NCBI GenBank assembly: GCA_947044365.1
Contig: OX345646.1
Span: 1,352,001 to 1,416,000, forward strand
Reading direction: 5' to 3'
Length of the DNA stretch: 64,000 nt
From: Petrosia ficiformis
Taxonomy: Eukaryota; Porifera; Demospongiae; Haplosclerida; Petrosiidae
The position numbers and the translations under genes were made by a program. How positions within the stretch are numbered: the stretch's first letter is position 1; each line of letters opens with the position of its first letter. Below are positions 48,246-62,100 of this stretch, in pieces. The notes below the pieces were generated by a model. That model ran no database searches. It was given only the letters and a program-made list of their open reading frames with translations, and was not told where the DNA came from.

Positions 48246-50060
48246 GTAAGTGAATTTATGTGAATGTATGTCTAGTGTCTGTATAATTATGTCTTAGATA
48301 ATAGACTGAAGGATAGGAATTGGAAACAAGCATTTGCTGTATTATATCTATTTACACTTTATTACAAGTTTTTTATTTGTTATTGAAAACAGCAAAATCA
48401 ATGGCTAGTGAATAAAGGTAAGTTTATGTAGCTATCAATTGTGGATTGTCTTGTGACCCAATCATTGATCTATTATGCGATTTAGGTGATTGTTGTGAAA
48501 ATTACATGTACAGCCAATGTAGTTATCATTCATTCAGAATTCGATGATATTGTTTGTACCTAAAGTACCAAACTTGGTTTGTCATGACCCATGTATATTA
48601 CTATAATATGTTGGGCTTATTTGTAATTTCATGTATTAGTTTTCAAGTTATAAGTACAGTGAAGAAATTTGTTTGCAACTGCAAGATAAAACAGGAGTGT
48701 GAATATGATAGTATGACATCTCTGTAAGTTTTTGATATCATTGGATGAGAGAGGTCTTGCACACCTTAAAATATTGCCTATTCTTCAGTTACCCTTCTAT
48801 TTCATCTAGAAAATAGTATTTTTAGTGTAAGCTTCTTCCTTTTGTCTGTGTTTACAGCAGTGAGCAAAATGACAAGTAGTATTCATTTCCATAAGGTATA
48901 TTAAGGTGTATATAAAGTGTCTAAACGTAACCACTCACTCTGCTGTTCCAATCACTTTCCTTTAGTCTATTACATGTATCTCATCAAAATGAGCCACACC
49001 CCTTGTTCCTGGGGTTAATGTTGTATCCTCACATCTGTCTGACATTGTTTGTGTTTGTATTTACAATGTACCAGACTTGGGATCAAATACTGTAGTATTG
49101 TATTTGTATTCAGGTGTGTTTGAATTCATTAACCCTCGCTTGTGTAGGCAGAACACAGGATTACTATAACTGCTTTGTCTGCGTGTGTGTATTACTATAT
49201 CTTCACAAAATCATGAATATTTCGGTTTTCCAAATTACATGTAGCTATTGGCAAACTAAAAAAAATTGATAGGTTTTTGTAAAACCTTTTAATTGTAATG
49301 TTATGTTTACAGTTTCCTAACCTTTAGAAGACATGAATACTTATATAGATAGCTCTTGTTGTTTCAAAGGTCCACCTATTCCTGCACATGATTCAAGCAT
49401 AATTAATTACTATACACGTGAATAGAGCTGTTTCCTTGTAGTAGAGTTTAAGATGTAAGACATCATTTTTCTGTAATAACTATTGTTTATCAAATTAGTG
49501 AGTATTTAATATTTATTAAACTGTAATAGTTACAGTATATGTATATGGGGTTCTGCATCATGCACTGTAAATATTATTTTAATCCTCATTCGTTTACTTG
49601 AGTCTCAAGGAAATATTAATAATTATGATCCTGAGACTAAAATAAAATAAACTAAACTTATAAATCAGTTATTGATTTCTTTTCTTGCTAGAATGGGAGT
49701 GATAATAAAGAAATAATACACCACAGGAGATACATCTACATATGCATGTAGTAATATGCTATATACCATATAGGTTAGATACTGTATTCAAGGTTTCTAT
49801 GTGCAATAGACTACTGTGGAAACAGTTAATTACTTAATTGATGATGTGAAATACTGTGTCTGTTATTAGTTCTTATGTAAATTAATAGTGTGAGAAGTAT
49901 ACTGAAATGTAGACTCTAATTACTGTAGAATCCTGATTTTCAAACCTGTTTGGATAACATATCAGTCATCTACTATTTATTAGTTTACTAATTTACTTTT
50001 CAACACCTCAATTCAGCAGTAATTGTGTGAATGGTAATTGTGTGAATGGTTACTGGTACA

Positions 50061-50109
<49 letters not shown>

Positions 50110-53100
50110 TATACATTTTAATTCACATGCAATTGAGACAATCAAATATATTGGTTTTGCAAAATGAAATTGGCCTATGCTCAAATTTCAATACTTTTAA
50201 TATTTAATTAATAGCAAATTAATAATTACCATGTAACCGAAAATATTGGCAGAGAAAAAACCTTGGCAGTTTGGCAGTGTAAATTTAAATTTAATTCGTA
50301 AAATTAAAAATACAGTACAAACCACATGCGATTGTCGCCGTGGTTGAAGCAGAGCAAGAGAAACGATACTGCCTGATGAGAATGACTGTACTCTTATATC
50401 TGCAAAGGAGCTCAAGGAAGTCAACAAAAAGGTCCAGGAGTGCCATAACGTAGAGTTTAGCGGAAGTTGAGGTAGATGCCCAACAACAACACCTCTCCTT
50501 AGCACAGCTACAGCATATCGATCAAAATCATTGGTTCCTTCTCTTCTGCACTCCAGTTCATCCTCTAGTGTTGGCGTCCATACATTCTGATCTTGTAGAC
50601 ACGATGGGAATGTATACAGCTGGTTGTATCGAAAGTGTTTGCACATGTACATGTACACGTAGTACGTGTACTTGTCACGTACACGTGTTCAATAAACGCC
50701 ACCCACACAAACTTTAACATAAACCGTCAAATTTAACTCTGTAAATTTTTAATTTTCCCTGTTTCTAGGCAAAACCGTCAATGTTTTGTTCCGCCAATAT
50801 TTCCAGCTATACAGTATTATACATTGTGTACAGAAGATTTTATAGAGGATACTTTAAAAGCTTGTCTTACACAAACTATAATGATCTGTGGGCCAAGAGT
50901 TACACAACAGTTAGCCAAAGATATTTTACTACTTAAAAAAACTAATAAAACTGAAATCATGATAGTATTTGGTTTCTGTGACTTTTGTGCATAAATGTTT
51001 TGTGAATTTTGTGCTTTGTTACTTTTGACCCCTTTTCACTTGCTTGGTCACAATTATAAATTATGTACATTAAACCTTGTGGAAAGCAATCATAAGAATG
51101 ACCCTACAGTCTATAAATATTAATTTACATTCGTTTGTGTATATGTATGTACATTCATTCTGATGAAGCCATTCACCCTAATTACAGGGGTTATTATCTG
51201 TGGTTCTGATAGTCAGATTGTTTGTGTGAGGATATATTATTAAACTTAAACAACATAGTAGTATTCCTGATACAATGATTGATTTATGTTCGTCATGCGT
51301 GTGTATGTACATTTGTATGAGGCCACACCCCCTCATCATTACTCATAACTACCAATGTATTTTTATTATACTACTCTGTATAATACATTATACACTGTAA
51401 AAAGTAATGGGTAATTTTAACCTTCAGTTGGTTTCAGGAGTTTCAATGTAATTTTGTTTTCCTCAATGTTGATTTGTTTTTCCTGCTAGCTAATATTTAC
51501 AAGTACTAGTGTCATTTTATCTTGACTGTCATAATAAAGCATAGTAACAAAAAACAATACAAATACAATGTATATAGCATAGTACCATAAGTACAACCTG
51601 TGGTACATGTGTATATTATTATTATTCCCATTCTAAGATATGTGAAAAAAAAAACACATGTTACTTACTCATTTCAGAGTAATAGGTATGTATATAAATG
51701 TTTACTCATAATACATCTTACAAGTTAGCACAATTACTATGGGATGTGCATGCATGTTTGAAGTACATTGTCCATTCTTTATTACATTATGTACCTTAGT
51801 TTTATTAACAACACCAATGAATGCACTCATACGCATTTTCTTAGTTCAATCACTAAGAAAATGATTATGCATGCTCGATTACTATAACCTCCGCCTACGT
51901 TTGGATTAACTAATAACGTTACATAGGCGTGACTGAGTAACAATGGCGATGGGTGAAATAAGCCTATTTTTCGACTTTGCACGACTGTATCTTTTCCATC
52001 GAAGGGTTTTCTCGCAAATCGCTTGAATCTCACAGTAAACCTAGTGTGCTCTTTCCTTTGCAGTTACCAAGAATCTTCAAAAGTAAGCCGTTGCAAAGAT
52101 TAGTGGGAACACACACACACACACACAAACCGATTACTATAACCCTCCACCTATGCGCTCGGGGTAATTATTGCTAGAATGTATGCACCTTATATACTTT
52201 ATATAATCTCAGAAAGATATTAATATTGTGATGTAACCAAATGAGGGCTAAAATAACCTATTAATTTTTACAGTTATGTATTCACAAACAATATCGTAGT
52301 ACAACACATACTCTACCCTCTTGGTGAGGGGTGTGGCTTTGTCGAGTGTATGTATGTATTGAGATTAAATGAAATCTGTTATTATATACATATATACTAT
52401 ATTTACCTTTTTATTACTGGTACTGTCACTTGGTTGAGTGTATGGCACTTAGAGATTGTGGCTGCTCATTTTCTAACCCATTGTGCCTTCTTATTTTCTA
52501 AGCTATTGTGGCTGCTTATTTTCTAAGCCATTGTGGCTGTTCATTTTCTAAGCTATTGTGGCTGCTTATTTTCTAAGCCATTGTGGGTGCTTATTTTCTA
52601 AGCCATTGTGGGTGCTTATTTTCTAAGCCATGGTGGCTGATTGTTACTAAGCCATGGCTGCTCTAATATTTTCTAAGCCCTTTGTGGCTGTACTTAATGA
52701 ATTTTATAAGCCATTATGACTGCTTGTTTGTTTGTTCTGCGTTTTGTCTACGCTTATTGCTAGCATGCTAGGCACATGAATTTTCATATATGACATAGTT
52801 AATGTAGTTAGACTTATGTATGATTCATGTATATATAATTTTATACACATGTGATATAATGTATTATATGATATCACATGTTTTGATTTACAGTGGCAAT
52901 GAAAGAAGGCGGTGGGAAAATGAAACCCTGTAATATCATACTACATGGACCACCTGGGGTTAGTAAGTCCAGTTTGAAAAGACTGATTTTAGATCAACTG
53001 CCCCTTCCGAAGGAGAAACAGAATGCTACAAATATTGTTGAAACAGCTGCCCGTGCAGTAAGTACTGATCGTTACACAGCTAAAGGAAGAAAATTATTAG

Positions 53101-56100
53101 GAGAAGTTGATAACACAGAAATGATAAAGATGTTAGCAAAGAAAGCTGAGAGTCTTCGTCTCAACAGCCACAAACCCCAGCACCATGACATCACTCATCA
53201 TCATATACCTGTGAGTATTACATAATTTATTAATGTTTGTGGATGTGTCTATATACAGTATAATGATGATGATTAGTATTAGTGATGTGTGATACATAAC
53301 GATATATTTAATATCAATGTTTTCATTCAATATCGTGATACAATATTGGGTTTTGGGTGTATTAATACACTAGTACAGACAGTTTAGTGAACATGGTTTT
53401 TCTAATTTTATACCTAAAAGCAATTAAAGTCTGTTCACATTCACAATGACCTCAAAATTAGGATGTAATGACTTTATATGTAACATAGTGTGTATAGTTT
53501 AAATTTTTAGCACTAATACACAATACTATTGTTTAGCCATATCACATATCCCTAATTAGTATCATTATAATTATGTAGTAATATTATGCCTGTGTAACTC
53601 TATATGTGTTTGTATACATGTATATTTTCACTACAGGAATCACAAGATCCTATTAAACCTGTGAGTGATTCTCCTCTCAATACTAGTAATTCAGAAACAT
53701 TGAAATCTATCAGAGAGCAGCTGGTTGAACAAGTGGAACCATCATCTGAGGTATTTGATGTCGATTGGATGTACTTGACTGATTCTGGAGGTCTGCCACA
53801 GTTTCTAGACGTACTTCCTCTTCTGCATCGTAACGAATCTCTTCACATAGTAGTGACACGACTTGATAAAGGGCTTGACGATAAGCCAAAAGTCCATTTC
53901 TACAATAGAGAAAAAGATGTATATACACTTCCAGATCAATTGATACTTACTAATCGAGAGTTTATAGAAAGGGCTTGTCAAATTGCAGAAGCCAAGGCAA
54001 TGTCTGGAAAGTTTGTCCCCAAAGTAATGGTAGTTGGCACACACAAAGATAAGTTGGGAATCAATGGTGAAGCAAGGCTTAAAAAGATCAATGAAGAGTT
54101 GATAAAGATTCAGCAAAAATACAATCGTGTCCTCATTTGTAAGTCCGAAGATGAGGTAATCTTTGCTGTTAATGCTATGGCTCGTGTTGGAAAGGAACGC
54201 CAACAATACACCGAAGAGCTTCAGGACTGTATTCTGAAGGCAGTAGAGAGAACAGGAGAGGTGATTGATGTACCTTTAAGGTGGCTTGCATTCCATCTTG
54301 ATTTAGACAAAAAAGGGGGTATTGTTCGAAAATCAGAATGCTATAAGACCGGAGAAATACTTGGAATGGGAAAGAGTGATGTTGACGAAGCTCTGAAGTA
54401 TTTTGATAAAGTTGGGTTACTTTTTCACTACCCAGATGATATTCCTGACCTGGTATTCACTAATATGGATTCACTCATCAGTAGATTATCCAGGTTAATC
54501 ACAGCCTCATTTATTACTCCAGGACGTAGTGTTACAGCACCATATAAGAGATTGAGAGAGAAAGGATTGTTTAACAAGTCGCTTTTACCTACCATATTTG
54601 AGGATCTTTACGAGAGCGGAGAAGAAATCTCTGATGACGATTTCCTGAAGATACTGGAATGTCTGAAAATAGCCGTACATGTCGGAGATGATGACTACTT
54701 TCTTCCGAGTGCATTGTTACTTGAGCCTCCTGTTTATGATTCCTCATTTCCAATGATCTGTGTTCCTCTTGTATACTCATGGGATGAACAGATTCTACCT
54801 CATGGTTTCTTTCTTACATTAGTTGTAGAGTTGTTGCGACAGAAGGAAAGTGATGATGACCTTCACTTTGAATTAAGAAAGAATGTTATCCAGTGTCGTC
54901 ACAAGATTCAATTAATTGTAGCAAAAAGAAGAATACCAGGTGTTGTGAAACTGGGAGACAGAAAGAGATGGATAGAAATCTGTTACTCCAGTACTACGAA
55001 ATATTGCAAAAAGCTACGAGAAATCACCAGTGATGCAGTTGAAAGGGTAATTAAGAGATTTGAACACACAGGTATAAAATCTCCTGAACTCGGTTTTCGT
55101 TGTCGTCTCTGTGATACCGATGATCACTATTGTGTCCTGTCAAATGATCTAACATTAGTTCAATGTTACCAAAATAAGGGACCAGTAACACCTGACATGT
55201 CATGTTGGATAGATTCTACAGGTTAGGGATGTCTGTATATGTGTGAGTGTGTGCAGTGGGAAAGGTCAAGCAGTATTTTGTGAGTGTTTATAACGATATT
55301 TGTAGTTATTAACTACATGTATGCCTAATGTGACAATATTGACTAATGTGATAGTATGGACTAATGTGACTGTAGTGACTACTGTCAGAGTAGTGACGAT
55401 TATGAGAGTTAGTATATTATTGGTACACGCACACAATAATATTAAAATATTAGGATACACTTTACTTGTGCCTTCTACATGTACCAATAACGAATGCATC
55501 AATGTGCCCAACTGCCCAATATACCACACCTCGCATTTGCATGCACACAATAGAGGTCTTTTGATATTTTTTACCAAACATTTACACGAGATACTTTCTT
55601 GTTGCTAGCGAAGCATGATTTTGGCATCTATGGCTTTCTTAGCACTCTAGCATCTCGATGATCAACATTTGGTTTTCATATTGTGTATGCACAGTTGTTA
55701 GTAGGTTCATGTTAAACTTTACTAATACTGATAATTCACATGATGAGCAATATCGGCTACTTACTGATACAATTATTGGTGCATTTCTAACGATGAGGTC
55801 CGTGTAAATTGGTGTTACTAATGATGCATACAGTGAACAGAAAGACAAAGGTAGACTCTCATCTCCCCTATCCCATTGTCTATTTGGTACACAAAGGATC
55901 CCATGGGATGTTACACTGTCTCCTGATAGGTACAGTAAGTACACTTGTCTACGCAACGGCATACTTTTCATCCTATTTGTACTATACAGTACCAGTACCC
56001 ATGGGATGATTTGAATTTTTGATCTAATCATTTTAATAATCAATGCACCAATAGTGTTTAATACTGATGTATAAATTCAATTTTATATTCCTTTACATAT

Positions 56101-59100
56101 GGTTATAATTTATTCTAGATTCAGGTGTTCTCACATACAGTGGAGCTGACGTAAACAAAACAACTGGAAAGATACGTAATCTATGTCTGGAGATGCCAAA
56201 TGCTCAAGGAATTATTTTTGTTATTGGATTATTTGGTCGAGCTGGGACTGATGTTGATATTGAGCGTATGTCTTCAATCTTTCATGATGACTTGACTTTT
56301 GCAGTTTATCGTGAAAAAGTTCTTACTAGTGCAGATTTAGCCTGCCTTGTTAAAGCAGCTGCTGAATATGATGAATACCCCAAGAGTTATCGTTTCATTG
56401 CGTTCTACTATGCTGGATATGGAGGCATTGATTCTGTTAGTGAATATTTACTACCAATGCACTTGAGGCGTGGTGATGTATTGTATATTGATGATCATAT
56501 TCTTTCTCCATTTACGTTTGGAAACCGAGGAGATCGTAAAGTTCTATGTTTTATTGATTGCTGTGTGAGCACAAGGGGTGATCAGAAGAAAGAATTCAAT
56601 CTTATGGCCCCTCGAAATGGTCTCGTAGCATATGTAACATCGAAGCTTAGAGGAGACAAGATTTATGGAGGACTATGGACACGTTATCTTTGTAACCATC
56701 TAACACGAGCAGAATCGCTTTCAACAATCCTTGATGATGCAAGCGACGAGTGTATGAAACATATCGGAGAGGATGAATATATGGTTCACAAACCCCACTA
56801 TGACACAAGTATTATAGGAGAAATCTATCTGAAAGGTAAAACAATATATCATGTTTCTGGCCCTGTTCATGGTGTTTTTATGGCCCGTAGGGCCATCCCT
56901 ATAATTGCTTTCCACGGGGTTTAATGTATAATATTATTATAATAATATTATAATAATATAATTTTATAATTATGTTTGTGTCACTTGCGCGACTATGCGT
57001 TGTATACGTAGTTAAGGAAGTTGCGTCATTCCTGGGGGGCTCGGTCAATTAATAGGCGTGGCGCGTAAAAGAACGCGCGATCAAGCTCTACACACCAGCA
57101 GAAAGAAAGCTGTTGAGCTTATACGTAGAAACTGGAACTAATAGCTAGCTATTCTGCCTGAAATATATTCCTAAAGTTGTACAAGGTCCTTTGAAAGGTC
57201 AGGAGAGTAGATAATCAAAATAATAACTATAATAAGCTGTTGTCTCAGTTTCATGCTTGATAAAGTCAGCCATGATTACTGAATTCTGCACACCACAAAG
57301 CAGTCATATCTTCACTTAAATTTGTAAAGCAATCATAGGGATGTTTTTTTCTCTATATACACTTGTTGTGATTATACACATCTATGTGTATATAACATCT
57401 ATACCATTCATTTTATCACTTGTTATTTGGCTACAGATTTTTAAAAATTAGCGCTTATATAAACTCTCACTTGTTACCTTAAATGTAATTTTGTTGCTCA
57501 GAGTATTGAAAATATGGTACTTTTATTATGGCCATCCCTATGATTGCTTTCCTACGAGTTCAAAACCCTAAGCACTAATTCTATAATTATATATGTTGTG
57601 TCACATACATGTATGCATTCATGTAGATAAGAAGGTATGCCATAATTACTGAATAATGACATCATAAAGCAATCATAATCGAATTAGAAACTGGAACTAC
57701 TAGCTGACTATTCTACCTGCAATATATTTCTAAAGTTCTACAAGATTCTTTAGAACGTAAAGAGAGTAGATAATCAAAATAATAACTATAATAGGCTGTT
57801 GTGTTTCAGGCATGATAAAGTCAGCCATGATTACTGAATGCTGGGCACCATAAAGCAATCATAGGGATACATTTTTTCTCTATATATCTTGTTGTAGAAT
57901 ATAAATTATTATCATCAATAAAATAAAAAGTATATGGTATAATTAAATAAAAATTAATGTAATAGAATATAATAGATACCCTATTATATTCTATTACATT
58001 AATTTTTATTACAGACAAACTCACTCGACTCATTAGGGTTAAGGTCACTAACACTCGCAATTATAATATTTATAGTATATTTGGCAGACCCACTAAGGTT
58101 GAGAATGTTTCTAGTTACATAGAGAAATGGCAAAGATTCAGAATGAGACCTGCTTACCATACTATAAGCAACAGAGTATATACTCTTGCCTTGGCAGGTC
58201 TGATATGCACTAACACAGACCTAAATTTAACCACATGAAATGGTTGCTATGGTAGCATATGCTATATATTATTATATTATGTCTATCTAGTAGTGTTGTT
58301 CTAGTGATAACTAAAATCCCTTTTAGTAAAGCATTTTGACTTTTAGTTAACTAAACTATAACTATGTTACGAGTCTATTGTAATAACTAAAACAAAAAGA
58401 GACACTTTTAGTTAGTTAAGTAAAACTAAAACCCTTTTAGTAAGCCAAATATTAATTAGCTATAACTACAGTATATTTTGAAGAAACTAACTATAACTAA
58501 AAGGGGTCATTATTGTCTTACTAAAACAACACTACTATCTACATGTACATATGTGCTTCAAGTTGCACACATATACATACATAACATAAACAAAGTATAT
58601 TTATGAATGAATATATTACATATATGTACAGTATGTGTATACAATTTTTTTTAAAATTTATTGCAGAGAGTGGACACATGTATGTTAAAGCTTTTCAAGA
58701 TGCAGTCGAGAAAGATGGATCCATTTTTATGCATATGGTTCAGTTAATGCCTTTTGGTCCTCCTCGTGTTGGAAAAACTTGTCTGTTGAATCGACTTCTT
58801 AACAGAGATGCCCCAGGGATACGAGCTACACGTGATTCACCAGGCAGTGGATCAGATAGCACAATTGTTTTGGATAACAGGAAGATGATACACTCCACTT
58901 TTGTAGCTGATGGTGGTGATTGGAAAGAAATTAAAAATCTTGATGAAGAATCAGCATTTTATATTAAATGTAGCACCGAGTCACAACCTGTCCCTAAGGA
59001 TTCATCTAATTCTGTTAATGAGTCAGCTACACCTACTGGTTCTGTTAATCATCCAATTACGCCTTCACTTGCTCCTGTGAAAGAGTCGAATTCTCAAATT

Positions 59101-62100
59101 TCTATTGCTGTTCACTCACCCTCCCAGTCACAATCTGTGACAAGATTTAATGACAAACCAAGGTTGAAAGCTGGTAATGTTTCTGTTAGGCCAGGCCCAG
59201 ATTCTGATACTAGTGTAACACACACTGGTCCTAATTTACTCGACAAGTTGCTAAACTCTATGCAAAACAAAGATATGACTAAAGTTCAAAAGCTTCTCGA
59301 TGACACCTTGACCATTTTCTATACTGATACTGGAGGTCAGCCAGAGTTTCAAGAGGTGCTACCTGCTCTAGTTGCTGGTCCTACAATTTTTCTGTTAATA
59401 TTTAGTTTGGCTAAAGGTCTAGCCTGTCTAGGCACTACGTACACTGTAACCTATCGTGCACCTGATGGTGAAAGTGTTCCTTACGAAAGTTCTTTCACTG
59501 TGAAGGAAGTATTCTTACGGTGTCTTTCCAGTATTGCCAGTTATCACAATGCATTATCACGTGATGTTGCACTTCTCGATTCCAACACGCTGGTCAAAAC
59601 TAGGGTTCCTCCTCTTTCAGTCTTAGCAGTAGCAACACACAAGGATTTATTGGTAGATGAGGAAGAGATGAGGAAGATTGATGAAGAACTCAGAGCAGCA
59701 GTGGAACAGACCTCTCTCCATAAAAGTGGGTGTATTGAATATTGTCCTGGTGAGGTTGAGCAACTAATCATACCCGTGGATAACTACAATGAAGAAAATG
59801 ATAGCAATGCTGTTAAAAAAGCAGTGCAGATTGTTATTAAAAGGAAGCAAGGTAAAGAAAGTCCATACAAAATTGAATTTCCTGTACCCTGGTTAGCTCT
59901 TGAGTTGTATTTGAGACATCTTCCACAGTCAATTATTACTTATGAAGAATGTATAGACATAGCAAAGCAGTGTAATGTCTCTAGTAAAGATTTGCCAAAG
60001 TGCTTGTGGTTTCTTCATCACAAAACAGGCACTATTCGTTACTATCATGGTATTAAAGTACTTGAAGACTATATTATTGTAAAACCAGATGTAATCTTCA
60101 AGGCAGTTTCCAAATTAATTACTAACACCTTTACTCGCAAGGAAGCTCTCAATGCCGAGGTAATGGATTTTAAAAGGTTGGGATTATTCAAAAGGGATAC
60201 TCTTGAACAAATTTTCAACAATCAAACTGAGCTTCAAATAAATTGTGATGTATTTCTAGCTCTTCTTGAACATCTCAACATTCTTGGTCCCGTACATGAT
60301 CCTGATCCCGAGTTTAGTGATTATGATTATTTTCTTCCGTGTGCTTTGGTTCATGTGCCAGAACCTCTTTCTTCCGGAGACCAATTAGATCCTCTTTTAG
60401 TGTTGTTTAAGGCAGGATTTGTTCCTAAGGGAGTTTTCAGTGCGCTACTTGTATACTTGTTGCGCGAAAAGAAATGGGTGATTCAGCATGTGAACCGTAA
60501 GCCTCGTCTCTATCGTAATCAAGCATATTTCTACACAGATAGCAGTGGTATAAATTGTCGTGTTAGTCTGAAAGCTACGGCCGAATGTTTTGCAGTGCAT
60601 GTGGAAAGTAAGCAAGCTAATAGCAGCTTTTGGCATAAAATTTGTCAAATTCTTGAAACTGGGATATCTAATGTATGCAAGCACCTGCGATATGATGATT
60701 CATTTTGCACTCATCAGTTTGGTTTCTACTGTGATCACCCAGACTGTGCAGGTAAGGACAAACACATTGCTAAGGTTGATTCTACAAAGAAGAACATGAC
60801 GTGTGATTTAACTAAGAGGACTTATCCTGTAAACAAGGATAGAGAGCATTGGTTCATTACTAAGGAACCAGGTTAGTTGATCATAATTATCAGTTATGCA
60901 TACAAGTTAGATTATTGATTTATGACAATTATTATATAGAATGTTGAATAAGTAGAATCTTAAAATTTGTCAGATATTTTTAACACCCATAGTTCACAAA
61001 AAAAGACAAAGCTTAATCTTCATGTATCAATTACACCATCACTATCAACATTATAGTTTAACTTCTGTAAGTATCACTATTAACAGTACTATTATCTCAC
61101 TTTACAATATTTGCCCCATTTTACTGGATTTAGACTCCTATGTAATAATAAATCATAAGAGTAATTGTAAATAGTATTTATAAATTACTATTTTTTAAGA
61201 AAAAGCCTATCTTTTGTTTTGATTTCTGCATAATTTGAAGTCCACTAGTAGCAGTGCCAATGTTCATAGTTTTGCAGGAAATTGGTAATAGACAGACAAG
61301 CAGATGATATTTAAACTGTTATAACTTTAGAACTGAAAGTAACTGCAAATTCCTAACATGCAAGATTTCTTTTCAAGTCTAATGGTACCTATTTCACACA
61401 CACCCACACAACTTGATTACCGTAACCCTCTACCTGGAAACAGACACACAAAACGATTACTGTACCATTCTGCCTATAGGGTAATAATGTAGATACATAC
61501 TTTTAGTAATAATCAATTAAGTTTGTATTAAAATTTATTAATTATAACTATTGGAATTGTATAGTTGTAATGTGTTGCATTGTTACACAGATTATCTTGA
61601 TGATGTGCATGTGGCAGGGGAGAGACACTTCCTTATCGAGGGAGACAAAACTCATTCAGTATACTGGGAGGAGTGTGGTTTGAGGATACATGTCGAACAA
61701 GGAACCATCCCATCATCCTCTACTTGTCAAGTGGCCATCAAAGCACTTGTTGGTGGTGAATTTCGCTTTCCATCAAACACAGAGCTTGTCAGTGCTGTAT
61801 ACGCTATATCAGTTTCTGAAACACTTTTAAAACCAATCAAATTAAGTGTTCAACATTGTGTTGTATTGAAACACAAACAACACGCTGAGTATCTGAGCTT
61901 TGCTAAATCATCTCTTGGACCACCACATGAGTTTGAGGTGATCGAAGGAGGCCAATTTCCTACAAAAGATCGACATGGATTCATTATGAGTGATAGTTTC
62001 AGCTTACTGGCTATTCTGAAAAGATGGTTGCTTCCTGGTGAACATGTAGCATTGCAACATGATAGAGAAGGTAATGATCATTTATATAATGTACTAAACA

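Noticed and set aside
51827..52177. Two opposite frames in a CpG-containing patch
   Set aside because: The patch is part of a dispersed repeat with ATTACTATAACC motifs; no domain seen.
53805..54206. Minus-strand frame of 133 codons
   Set aside because: Antisense shadow of the gene 3 Roc-COR exon, whose plus-strand frame has clear GTPase and COR motifs.
55639..56043. Minus-strand frame of 134 codons in a gene 3 intron
   Set aside because: No domain, no splice context, low-complexity composition; likely chance.
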